A DNA stretch of 64,000 nucleotides, from NCBI GenBank assembly GCA_018241125.1, contig JAFEEL010000007.1, positions 62,001 to 126,000 on the forward strand, in the 5' to 3' direction. The notes below the pieces were generated by a model, which made no database searches, was not told the DNA's origin, and saw only the letters and a program-made list of their open reading frames with translations. The stretch's first letter is position 1. Every line of letters starts with the position of its first letter. Both the position numbers and the translations under genes were made by a program. The DNA is from Pseudomonadota bacterium. GTDB taxonomy: Bacteria > Pseudomonadota > Gammaproteobacteria > Xanthomonadales > Xanthomonadaceae. Shown piece after piece: positions 1-10,545 of this stretch.

Positions 1-903
1 GCGTTCGAACACTTCCGTGACCTGCCGGGCCCGTGCCGGCGCGCCAGCGCTGGCTTCGCCTTCGAGGCGTCCGCCGAGCGAGCGAAAGTACAGTGCGCCG
101 CGATCGCCCACGAGAAACGCCGACGGGTACTGGCGGTCGGCTTCTTCTTCGCAGGCGCGGAACTCGAAGATGCTCGGCAGCCGCTGTGCCAGCGCCAGCC
201 ACGGATGCCCGAGTTGCGCCAGCGCTTGCGGCTCCAGCAACAGCACCCGCACCCGTGGGTCGGCACCGGAGGTGGCGTAGCGGCGCAGTGCATCGATCAC
301 CGTGGCATGGCCCAGCAGGGCCGGGTCGAGGTCGCGGCTGAACACGCACAGGTCGCGGCGCGAGTTATCGATCGTGGTCGTCGCCGCAACCAGGGCTTGC
401 TCGAAAGTCTCGACCGCTGCCAATACCTTCTTCGGTGTTGACGGCGGGCGCTCGTTGAAGGGCGTCAGCGTGACCCGCATCGCGCGATGGCGGATTCCGG
501 CCTCGTCGAACTCCGCGCCGAACGCCTCAAAGCCGTGCTTCTCGTAAAAGCCCACCGCATCGGCTTGCGCGTGCAACTCGATCTCGTCCCACTGCTGCAT
601 CCGCGCGATATCCAGCAGTGCGGTCAACAATGCGGTGCCGACCCCACGCCCGCGCCATTCGCGCAGCACCGCGAGGCGGCCGATGCCGTGCTGCGGGGTC
701 AGCCGCCCAGTGCCGATCGGGTGGTTGTCGTTGTCGCGGGCAATGACGTGCTGGCACAGCGGGTCGAGCGCGTCCCATTCCATTTCGATCGGTACGCTTT
801 GCTCCACCACGAACACGCTTTCTCTCACACGGCGCAGGTCTTGAAAGTCGGTGCGGTAATCGGCCGGCTCGACGCGGAATTCGGAGGTCATTGCACGGTT
901 CAT
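1..903 (-). CDS. GNAT acetyltransferase with extra C-terminal domain (3' end outside window)
   Basis: The reading frame is open from the ATG at 903 to base 1, so the C-terminus is missing. Residues about 5-150 form a GNAT N-acetyltransferase: the acetyl-CoA loop reads REWRGRGVGTALL and is followed by a YEKHGFEAFG-type beta-4/alpha-4 segment. From about residue 155 a second domain of about 145 visible residues follows; it resembles the uncharacterised domain fused to GNAT proteins in xanthomonads (DUF7931-like, from memory). The start forms an ATGA junction with the stop of the roxA-like gene, so the two are probably translated together. A second ATG four codons in (891) is possible. The substrate is unknown. 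Confidence 0.8.
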   Translation of the reverse strand, partial: MNRAMTSEFRVEPADYRTDFQDLRRVRESVFVVEQSVPIEMEWDALDPLCQHVIARDNDNHPIGTGRLTPQHGIGRLAVLREWRGRGVGTALLTALLDIARMQQWDEIELHAQADAVGFYEKHGFEAFGAEFDEAGIRHRAMRVTLTPFNERPPSTPKKVLAAVETFEQALVAATTTIDNSRRDLCVFSRDLDPALLGHATVIDALRRYATSGADPRVRVLLLEPQALAQLGHPWLALAQRLPSIFEFRACEEEADRQYPSAFLVGDRGALYFRSLGGRLEGEASAGAPARARQVTEVFER

Positions 904-2108
904 TGGCGTGCCTTGCGGGGATGACGGACGGGTTTGCGGACGATGTAGCTCCCGGAGCGGGCCAGGGCGATCACGATCGCCTGTGCCGGCTCAACCAAGG
1001 CTTCGAACTGCCCGGCGTCGAGCGTGGTTGCCGCGGCCAGCGCCCGCGCGGATGTCGGCGACATCTCAAACGCGGCTCCACCGACGAACAGCAGCGCTCG
1101 CTCGCCTTGACGGGCCCACGCGGTGCGCACGAAGGGGTGCCGCGCCAGCGAGCCGCCGGCCGCGAGCGCCTTGCGCACCGCGGCCTCGGTCGGCGGCCTG
1201 GGGGGTGCGGCGATGCCGACGCTGCGATAGCCGCTGATGAAGCCACCGAACCACGCCGCCAGCGAGGCATCGTCGGCTTGCAGCGCTGCCAGCGCGTGGC
1301 GCACGCGCGTCAGCGCGGCGGCGTCGATTTCGAAAGGATCCATCGGCAGCGCGAGGCCCGGATCGACGTAACGGGCCTCCTCGCCGATCCCCTGCGCCAG
1401 GTGATCGGCGAAATCGGTCAGCAACTCGGCCTGCGATGGTGCGCGCATGCCGATCGAATAGGTCAGGCAAGCGTCGGCGGCGACGCCGTGGTGTGGCACG
1501 CCCGGCGGCAGGTAGAGCATGTCGCCGGGTTCCAGCGTCCAGCTGTGGGTCGGATGGAACTCGCGCAGCAACTTGAGTTCAACGTCGTCGCGGAAGGCCG
1601 TCGGTGGATTCGGGCTGGCATCCACCTGCCAGCGCCGTGCTCCCAACCCCTGCAACAAGAACACGTCGTATTGGTCGACGTGCGCGCCGACCGAACCGCC
1701 GGGCGCGGCGTAGCTGATCATCACGTCGTCGATGCGCCAGCGTGGGATGAAGTCGAAGGCGTCGAGCAGGGCGCGCACGTCGGCGTCCCATTTGTCCACG
1801 TCCTGCACCAGCAAGGTCCAGTCGCGCGGTCCCATGCTCGTGAAATCGGCCTCCGCGAACGGCCCGTGGCGCAGCGTCCAGCGGTCACCGCGCGGCTGGT
1901 GTGTGACGATGCGCGACAGCGCAGATTGCTCGCAGGCCAATCCGGCCAGATCTTCGGGCGATACCGGCGAAACGAGGTCGGGAAACGCACTCCGGATCAA
2001 CAACGGCCGCTTTTGCCAGTAGTCGCGCAGGAAGCGTGCCGCCGGCATACCCAGTCGGTGCTTGCGGCTGGCTTGAATTTCGATGGGCGGCGCGGAGCTG
2101 TTGTGCAT
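900..2108 (-). CDS. roxA: Cupin/JmjC ribosomal oxygenase, RoxA (YcfD) type
   Basis: This 402-residue protein is an Fe(II)/2-oxoglutarate dioxygenase of the family that hydroxylates an arginine of ribosomal protein L16. The iron triad is visible: H143 and D145 in GAHVDQYDVF and a second histidine near 206 in PPGVPHHG, at the spacing of E. coli YcfD. The N-terminus carries FLRDYWQKRPLLI, typical of the family, and about 150 residues after the cupin form the dimerisation and winged-helix part. The ATG at 2108 is preferred: an upstream in-frame start at 2168 would overlap purB, whereas 2108 leaves a 31-nt gap. It is probably transcribed with purB and coupled to the GNAT gene. Confidence 0.9.
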   Translation of the reverse strand: MHNSSAPPIEIQASRKHRLGMPAARFLRDYWQKRPLLIRSAFPDLVSPVSPEDLAGLACEQSALSRIVTHQPRGDRWTLRHGPFAEADFTSMGPRDWTLLVQDVDKWDADVRALLDAFDFIPRWRIDDVMISYAAPGGSVGAHVDQYDVFLLQGLGARRWQVDASPNPPTAFRDDVELKLLREFHPTHSWTLEPGDMLYLPPGVPHHGVAADACLTYSIGMRAPSQAELLTDFADHLAQGIGEEARYVDPGLALPMDPFEIDAAALTRVRHALAALQADDASLAAWFGGFISGYRSVGIAAPPRPPTEAAVRKALAAGGSLARHPFVRTAWARQGERALLFVGGAAFEMSPTSARALAAATTLDAGQFEALVEPAQAIVIALARSGSYIVRKPVRHPRKARQ

Positions 2109-2139
2109 ATCGTGATTGTGCCGCAGCCGGTAGCGCCTG

Positions 2140-5322
<3,183 letters not shown>

Positions 5323-5407
5323 GGGTGGGGCTTGCGATCAGGCACGATCCGCTACCGGGTTGCAGGCAGAATGCGATGTGATCCAGGGAGTCGTGACGGA
5401 GCCGGAC

Positions 5408-6019
5408 ATGAATCTATACAAGGTGGCGTGTGCGGTCGCGCTAGGCGTGGGGTTGCTCGCCGCGTCGACCGGGTCGTCGCTGGCAGAAGCGCCAGCCAAT
5501 AGGGTTGCCGATTCGACGAAAGAGGCTCCAGCCGATCATGATACCGAGATTTACGAAAACTTCCTGAACCAGTGGACGGGCAAGGATCACCGCCCTATCA
5601 ACGTGGATCGTGCTGCGGATGCGCTTTCACAGGAAGGCTTGGCAGACGCTGCGCAATGTGCCAAGCAAGCCGACGGCAAAGTCGTGCAGTGGGCCGCGGC
5701 GCGACCGATCGAAGATCTGGGCCGCGTCATCGTGCATCTGCCTTACGTGCATTTCGTGGATCGGAGCACTTGGAAAGCCGACGATCCGCGGGCTCGGATC
5801 GCGGCGGGCGAAACCGTCGATTCGGCCGTCGAGGCGGGATTTGCGCATGGTCTGCTGACATTGTCGGCGATCTCCTATGATGCAACAGGGCAGATGGCGA
5901 CCTTCACCTACGCGTTCGTTTGCGGGGGCCTTTGCGGGAATGGCGGATCGGTGGTGTATCGCAAGACGGAAAAGGGGTGGGTACAGGGCGCGCATCCGTG
6001 CGGGGGCTGGATTTCATGA
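5408..6019 (+). CDS. Secreted protein of unknown function
   Basis: I do not recognise the family. The 203-residue product has a signal peptide (basic start, hydrophobic stretch to about residue 24, likely cleavage after SSLA). The mature part is mildly acidic with few cysteines, including a CGGLCGNGG motif and a late cysteine in HPCGGW that could form disulfides. The ATG at 5408 places the signal peptide at the N-terminus; the longer frame from 5309 overlaps fumC and is rejected. It stands alone between fumC and the next gene, and a role in the periplasm or outside the cell is inferred only from the signal. Confidence 0.65.
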   Translation: MNLYKVACAVALGVGLLAASTGSSLAEAPANRVADSTKEAPADHDTEIYENFLNQWTGKDHRPINVDRAADALSQEGLADAAQCAKQADGKVVQWAAARPIEDLGRVIVHLPYVHFVDRSTWKADDPRARIAAGETVDSAVEAGFAHGLLTLSAISYDATGQMATFTYAFVCGGLCGNGGSVVYRKTEKGWVQGAHPCGGWIS

Positions 6020-6082
6020 TTGCGGTCGGGTGGCGGGCGCTCGGATCGGGATCGCACTGAAGGCAACGGCCTCGCTTTCCGG

Positions 6083-6094
6083 TAAAATCAACTC
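6083..6094 (+). promoter_or_regulatory. -10-like TAAAAT directly before a start codon
   Basis: TAAAAT at 6083-6088 lies six nucleotides before the ATG at 6095, so transcription would begin at or next to the start codon and give a leaderless message. No clear -35 box is seen. Confidence 0.4.
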
Positions 6095-7249
6095 ATGGCG
6101 GTCGAAAAACTTCTCCACTTCGTCGGGCTCAGCGATGAGGACAGCGCGAACTTGCGCTTGGCCTTGCGCGCCGGCAAGAAGACCTTGACGGACGACTGGG
6201 CGTGGGGCCCGGAGGCGCGAGCCGACGTGATCGTGGTCGATGCGCGCCGGTTGCTCGGCGAGGCGGCCAAGCGGCGGGCGCAGCAGCGCGACGTGCCTTG
6301 CGCCGAGGTGGTCGAGGCCGGCGATCCGCGGCCGAACGGCCTGTACCTGCGCCGGCCATTCAAGCGCGACGCGCTGGTGGCCTTGCTCAATGCGGTCAGC
6401 GCCGGCAACGTCACCGCGGCCAGCGGCACCGCCAGTTCGGCGTGGGGTGGCGAGGACGAAATCGAGTTCGACATGGGCTCGATCGACCTGTCGGCACTGG
6501 AGTCGCGGTATTCGGGGCAACGGGATGCCGGTGCGCACCGATCCGATCCCGATCAGTTGGCCGCGGCAGCGCAAAATACCGCCGACGACCTGGCGATCGA
6601 CCTGTCGCGGATGCCGCCCCTGCACGGCGACGACCCGCCCGGCGACAAGCCGAGCCGATCCGGAAAATCCCCGGCGAAGGCACCCGGCGGCAGTCCGGCG
6701 GTGCCCAGCGCTGCGGTCGAGGAAGACTTCGAGCCGGTCGATCCCAAGGCGACGTACTCGTTCCTCGATTTCTTCGAACGGCGCCTGCTGCGCGTGCCGT
6801 CCAAACTGAGCTTGCCGGGTACGCCGGTGTTGTCGGTCGATCCCAAGGCCCGCACCTTCCTGACCCAGGGCTCGTTGGCGGCGATGGAGACGTATGCGCG
6901 CCGCAAGTGGCGGCATGCCGCGTGGGAGCCCTTGAGTCCGTCGGAGGCGGCGGCGCTGGAGCGCTCGGCGTTCACCAAGCCGACCCTCGCACTGGTGTGG
7001 ATGTACCACTTCATCCACTCCAAGGGCATGCTCTCACGCAAGTTCAACCCGAACGGCGATTTCGCCTTGAACAACCGCTTCAACGTGGTGGTCGAGTACC
7101 CGCTGGTACATCGGGTCGGCACGTTCCTGACCTCACCGCGCAAGCTGCACGAGATCGCCCGCCTGGCGCGGGTGGACATCGATCTGGTCTATGACGTCAT
7201 CAACGCCTATGACGCGGTCGGTTACGTCGACGGCACGTTGCGCGCATAA
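6095..7249 (+). CDS. Unknown cytosolic protein with receiver-like N-terminus and winged-helix-like C-terminus
   Basis: No family is recognised with confidence. The 384-residue protein has no signal peptide or membrane segment. Residues 1-105 look like a degenerate CheY-type receiver fold: alternating strands, a VIVVDARR strand and a late YLRRPFKRDALVALL element resembling the beta-5/alpha-5 region. Residues about 130-235 are acidic and low in complexity. The conserved-looking C-terminal 150 residues contain FLDFFERRLLRVPSKLSLPG and end in a segment (SPRKLHEIARLARVDIDLVYDVINA) that reads like a small DNA-binding or protein-binding helical domain. A signalling role is a guess. No Shine-Dalgarno sequence is visible; see the -10 element in front. 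Confidence 0.6.
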   Translation: MAVEKLLHFVGLSDEDSANLRLALRAGKKTLTDDWAWGPEARADVIVVDARRLLGEAAKRRAQQRDVPCAEVVEAGDPRPNGLYLRRPFKRDALVALLNAVSAGNVTAASGTASSAWGGEDEIEFDMGSIDLSALESRYSGQRDAGAHRSDPDQLAAAAQNTADDLAIDLSRMPPLHGDDPPGDKPSRSGKSPAKAPGGSPAVPSAAVEEDFEPVDPKATYSFLDFFERRLLRVPSKLSLPGTPVLSVDPKARTFLTQGSLAAMETYARRKWRHAAWEPLSPSEAAALERSAFTKPTLALVWMYHFIHSKGMLSRKFNPNGDFALNNRFNVVVEYPLVHRVGTFLTSPRKLHEIARLARVDIDLVYDVINAYDAVGYVDGTLRA

Positions 7250-7310
7250 CCGGTGGCGGCACCTCTGGCAGCCCGATGCAAACCCAATTTTCAATCCCGA
7301 GAATCAGAAA

Positions 7311-7835
7311 ATGACTGTACGATGCATGCCCCGGACTCTGGCGGTGGTCACGCTGACCGGCCTGTTGGCCGCTTGTGGCGGCAAATCCATCGATACCTCG
7401 ACGGTGAGCCAGTCGCTGCCGTTGCCGCCGGAAAACTCAGCCGCCGCGCCGTCCAGCGATGCGTCCGTCGCATCGTCGGGCGTGGCGCCCGCACCTGCGG
7501 CGACCACCGCGAGCACGCCGATCCCCGCAGCCACCGACGAGATCTGGAAGGCGCTGGACAAGCGCAGCGCCGACTTGCAAAAGGCGATCGACGCGGGGGC
7601 GTGGAAGGACGTGACGGGCAGCGCCGACGCCATCCGTGACCTCACGGCGGCCCTGCCCGGGCATGCCTCCAAGCTCGCCGCCGATGCGCAGACTGAACTG
7701 CAACAGCAGGTCACCCTGATCGGCACCTACGCCGGCAAGCTCGACGACGCTGCCAAGGCCGGTGATGCCGCTGCCGCCAAGGCCAACTTCAAGAAGTTGA
7801 ACGACACGCTCGGCGGGATCACGCGCTTCCCGTGA
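7311..7835 (+). CDS. Putative lipoprotein, unknown function
   Basis: This 174-residue product has a lipoprotein signal, with the lipobox LLAAC ending at about residue 22. A low-complexity Ala/Ser/Pro linker to about residue 75 is followed by an alpha-helical domain with regularly spaced charged residues (IWKALDKRSADLQKAIDAG and later KLDDAAKAGDAAAAKANFK). No catalytic motif is seen. It probably sits in the inner leaflet of the outer membrane or on the inner membrane. A start at 7326 is also compatible with the signal peptide. Confidence 0.65.
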   Translation: MTVRCMPRTLAVVTLTGLLAACGGKSIDTSTVSQSLPLPPENSAAAPSSDASVASSGVAPAPAATTASTPIPAATDEIWKALDKRSADLQKAIDAGAWKDVTGSADAIRDLTAALPGHASKLAADAQTELQQQVTLIGTYAGKLDDAAKAGDAAAAKANFKKLNDTLGGITRFP

Positions 7836-7931
7836 GTCTGGGATAGGGCGCGCGACACCACGTGTACGGCCCCGATGGCCGGAGCGACTTACGGCCGGTC
7901 GGTAGGCGTCGGTTTCCGCATCCAACCGACG

Positions 7932-7960
7932 CACGAACCCCGAGGGTCTCGGGGTTCGTG
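7932..7960. terminator. Strong hairpin between convergent genes
   Basis: A perfect 13-bp stem (CACGAACCCCGAG, loop GGT, CTCGGGGTTCGTG) lies between the stop codons of two convergent genes (7835 and 7996). There is no T-tract on either side, so it may stop transcripts in both directions only weakly or act in RNA stability. Confidence 0.55.
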
Positions 7961-7995
7961 GCGGTAACGCCCGACCACGCGGCGGGCGTGATGTA

Positions 7996-10323
7996 TCAGC
8001 GGTGGTCGTCGTCGGTGGAACCCGACTCGCGACGCTCTTCGCCCTTTTTCTCCGGCTTCACGGCGGGCGCCTTGATGTCATGCCTTGGCGCAAGCACCGC
8101 TGGACGCGGCGCCGCTTCACGCATCGGCGGGGTGTGCTCGGGTTGCGCCGCGGGCCGTTCGAGCGGACGTGGTGGCGCCTCCGGGCGCGCCACCGGCGGG
8201 CGCGCCACCGGCGGGCGCGGCGCTTGCGGCCGTACGCTTTCCGGCAAGGCCTGATTGGACGGATGCTCAACCGCGCGCGGCGCCGCTTCCGGGCGCGCCA
8301 CCGGCGGACGAGGCGCTTGCGGGCGCGCCACTTCCGGTGCGGTTGGCGCCGGACGCTGCACCACCGGGGGCAGCGGACGCCGTTCGGGCGCGAGCGGGCG
8401 GCTCGGCGGGGTTGGTGTTGCCGGCGCATGCTCGCGACCGATCTGATCGAGCTTCACGTCGTTGCCCTTGACCTGCGGCGCGGGCGGCGGTGCCCCATGC
8501 ACCGGGGTCGGCGGGGTCGGGCGTTCGATCGGACGCAGTGGTGCACGCGGATTGCTTGCATCAGGCTGCGCGGCGCGCATCGGGTTTTCGTTCGGATCCG
8601 GGCGCAGCAGGCCGGGTGCGGCGGGGCGCGCCGGCTGCGTCGCCGGTCGCTGCGGTTGCACGTTCTGGTGCATGACCGGATGCGGCACCGGCGGGCGCCC
8701 ACCGGTTTCGGCCGGCGCCGGCGTGCGCACCGGCATCCCGTGGCCTGCTCCTTGCAGAGCGCCACCGCCGGGCTTGGCCAGCACCGGCCGCGGTGCTTCC
8801 TGCGGATGGGAGGCGGCTTGCTGGGCGCCGAGTGTGCGCAGTTCGGTGCGTGCCAAGGGTGCCCCGCCCTGACTGGCGATGGCTTTGGCGCGCAACGTGA
8901 ACGGTGCCGGCGGCGGCGGTGGTGCCCGCAGCGCCATCACCGGCTTCTGGAAGGGGCGCACTGCCGGCGCATTGCGCGGTTGCGCGCTCGGACGCGCGCC
9001 CAGGCTGGCGGCGACCGGCGCGATGCGCACCGTCGGCGCGACCTTGAGTGCGGCCACCTGCGCCGGCTTGATCGCAATGGCGGCGGCCGCGACCGGCTTG
9101 GCGCTGGTGAACACCGTGGCCGGCACCACCGTCACCGCGCCGGGCACGGTGCGGTTGGCGAACGTGGTCTGCGGCAGCGGCTGCTTGTTGATGTAGGTGG
9201 TGGTGTAGTAGTTGTTGATGACCGTGGTGTTCACTACCTTGACGTTGGTGACGTTCACGTTCACGAAGTAGTTTTTCGACACCTGATACGGCGGCACGTA
9301 AACCTCGCGCGGCCCCAGCGGGAACCAGCCCACCGGGCCGCCGCCGCCGATCGACAGCTGGATGCCGCCGACGAAGGCCACCAGCGCCGGCGCATACACC
9401 GGTCGTGCCGTGGCCGGCCCGGGGATCCAGCCCCAGCGGCCCTGCACCCATACCCAGCGGCCGTAGTGGAACGGCGCGAAGCCCCACGGTGCGTTGTCCA
9501 CCCACGTCCAGCCCCACGGGTCGATCCACACCCAGTGGCCGTCGCGGTAGGGCGCCCAGCCGGCCGCCACTTGCGTCGGGTACCACACGTTGCCGTACTC
9601 GGACGACGACGACCACGCGCCATACTGATCCAGATCCGAGCCGCCGATCATGTCCACGGGCACGTAGCGACGGGCACGGTCGTAGCGTGCGTCGCGGGAT
9701 GCGCAAAAGCGGTCGAACGCATCCATCGGCGGCATTTCATAAGCCTGTACCGATGCCATTTGCGGGTCGTCGAACTCGAACGAATCGCCGGCCGACATCT
9801 GCTGGCTCACGCCATCTTGCCCGTAGGCCGTGCCATTGCCGCGGCGTACGCTCACGGTGGTGGTGCCGTCCTGATTGACGTCGATTCGATAGGCGCCGGG
9901 CGAAGCGGCGACGAAAGCGATCGTCGGGGTGTCGATTTCGTAGGACTCGCCCGGATTCAGGCGGCGCACGCGCAACTCCAGCGAGCCCTGGGTGAGCTGG
10001 ATCTGCGCGTAGTCGTTCTCCAGATCGGTCAGGTCGAAGGCGCTGTCGTAGTCCAGGCGCACCGCGGCCCCGCCCAGTTCCAGTTCGGCGCGGCCGTCGT
10101 CGCCGTTGCTCAGGCGGTCGCCGGTCATCAGCGGGCGATTGACGTCGGCGTAGCCCCAGTCCTGGGCGCCGGCAGCGGAAAACTCCACGTCGCCGGACTG
10201 CCACGACAGGCGCGCGACGCGATCGGGTGGATCGCCCGGATTTTGCTGCGCGAACGACGCAGGGGCGCCAAGGGCCAAGGCCCCGAGGAAGATGGCGACG
10301 GCAAGCAGACGGCGGGTGGGCAT
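7996..10323 (-). CDS. Secreted FecR/DUF6600-like protein with tryptophan-rich repeats and proline-rich tail
   Basis: This 775-residue exported protein has a signal peptide (cleavage near ASFAQQ, residue 25). Residues about 35-200 form a FecR-like beta-helix domain (GDRLSNGDDGRAELELGG, NPGESYEIDTPTIAFVAA). Residues about 225-330 carry repeated WxPYRDGHWVWxDPWGWTW-type units typical of proteins annotated DUF6600. A hydrophobic beta-rich stretch follows (VNVNVTNVKVVNTTV). The last 370 residues are Pro/Ala/Arg-rich, with near-identical units around RPPVARPEA. The function is unknown; envelope or surface location is inferred. It carries its own signal and lies alone on the minus strand. Confidence 0.75.
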   Translation of the reverse strand: MPTRRLLAVAIFLGALALGAPASFAQQNPGDPPDRVARLSWQSGDVEFSAAGAQDWGYADVNRPLMTGDRLSNGDDGRAELELGGAAVRLDYDSAFDLTDLENDYAQIQLTQGSLELRVRRLNPGESYEIDTPTIAFVAASPGAYRIDVNQDGTTTVSVRRGNGTAYGQDGVSQQMSAGDSFEFDDPQMASVQAYEMPPMDAFDRFCASRDARYDRARRYVPVDMIGGSDLDQYGAWSSSSEYGNVWYPTQVAAGWAPYRDGHWVWIDPWGWTWVDNAPWGFAPFHYGRWVWVQGRWGWIPGPATARPVYAPALVAFVGGIQLSIGGGGPVGWFPLGPREVYVPPYQVSKNYFVNVNVTNVKVVNTTVINNYYTTTYINKQPLPQTTFANRTVPGAVTVVPATVFTSAKPVAAAAIAIKPAQVAALKVAPTVRIAPVAASLGARPSAQPRNAPAVRPFQKPVMALRAPPPPPAPFTLRAKAIASQGGAPLARTELRTLGAQQAASHPQEAPRPVLAKPGGGALQGAGHGMPVRTPAPAETGGRPPVPHPVMHQNVQPQRPATQPARPAAPGLLRPDPNENPMRAAQPDASNPRAPLRPIERPTPPTPVHGAPPPAPQVKGNDVKLDQIGREHAPATPTPPSRPLAPERRPLPPVVQRPAPTAPEVARPQAPRPPVARPEAAPRAVEHPSNQALPESVRPQAPRPPVARPPVARPEAPPRPLERPAAQPEHTPPMREAAPRPAVLAPRHDIKAPAVKPEKKGEERRESGSTDDDHR

Positions 10324-10545
10324 GACAGTCTCCGGGGGGCAGGCGATGGGTGATCGGATGTTTCTGGTTGTGGATTGCGAGCGTGCGCCAGATTCATAAC
10401 GCGCCGCGCCTGAATGAGAACCTGAACAAGCGCATCTTAGGCCGGCAGTGGTTAAGGAGCTGTTTCGCTGCCGCGCGCAGCTGCAAACGCAAACGCCACG
10501 ATCCGGGGGGATCGTGGCGTCGGCGGTGTGGGCGGTGAGGGTGGA
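10324..10545. other. Intergenic region with a terminator near its lipase end
   Basis: These 222 bp separate two minus-strand genes. Apart from the hairpin at 10494-10519 nothing clear is seen. The promoter of the FecR-like gene should lie here. Confidence 0.4.
10494..10519 (-). terminator. Hairpin terminator downstream of the lipase-like gene
   Basis: An 11-bp perfect stem CGCCACGATCC/GGATCGTGGCG with a 4-base loop lies 26 bp after the stop of the minus-strand lipase-like gene. In the direction of transcription it is followed by TTTGCGTTTGC, a weak U-rich tail. Confidence 0.65.

Noticed and set aside
7932-7960. Attenuator or riboswitch
   Set aside because: It lies between convergent stop codons and cannot act as a leader; termination or RNA protection is more likely.
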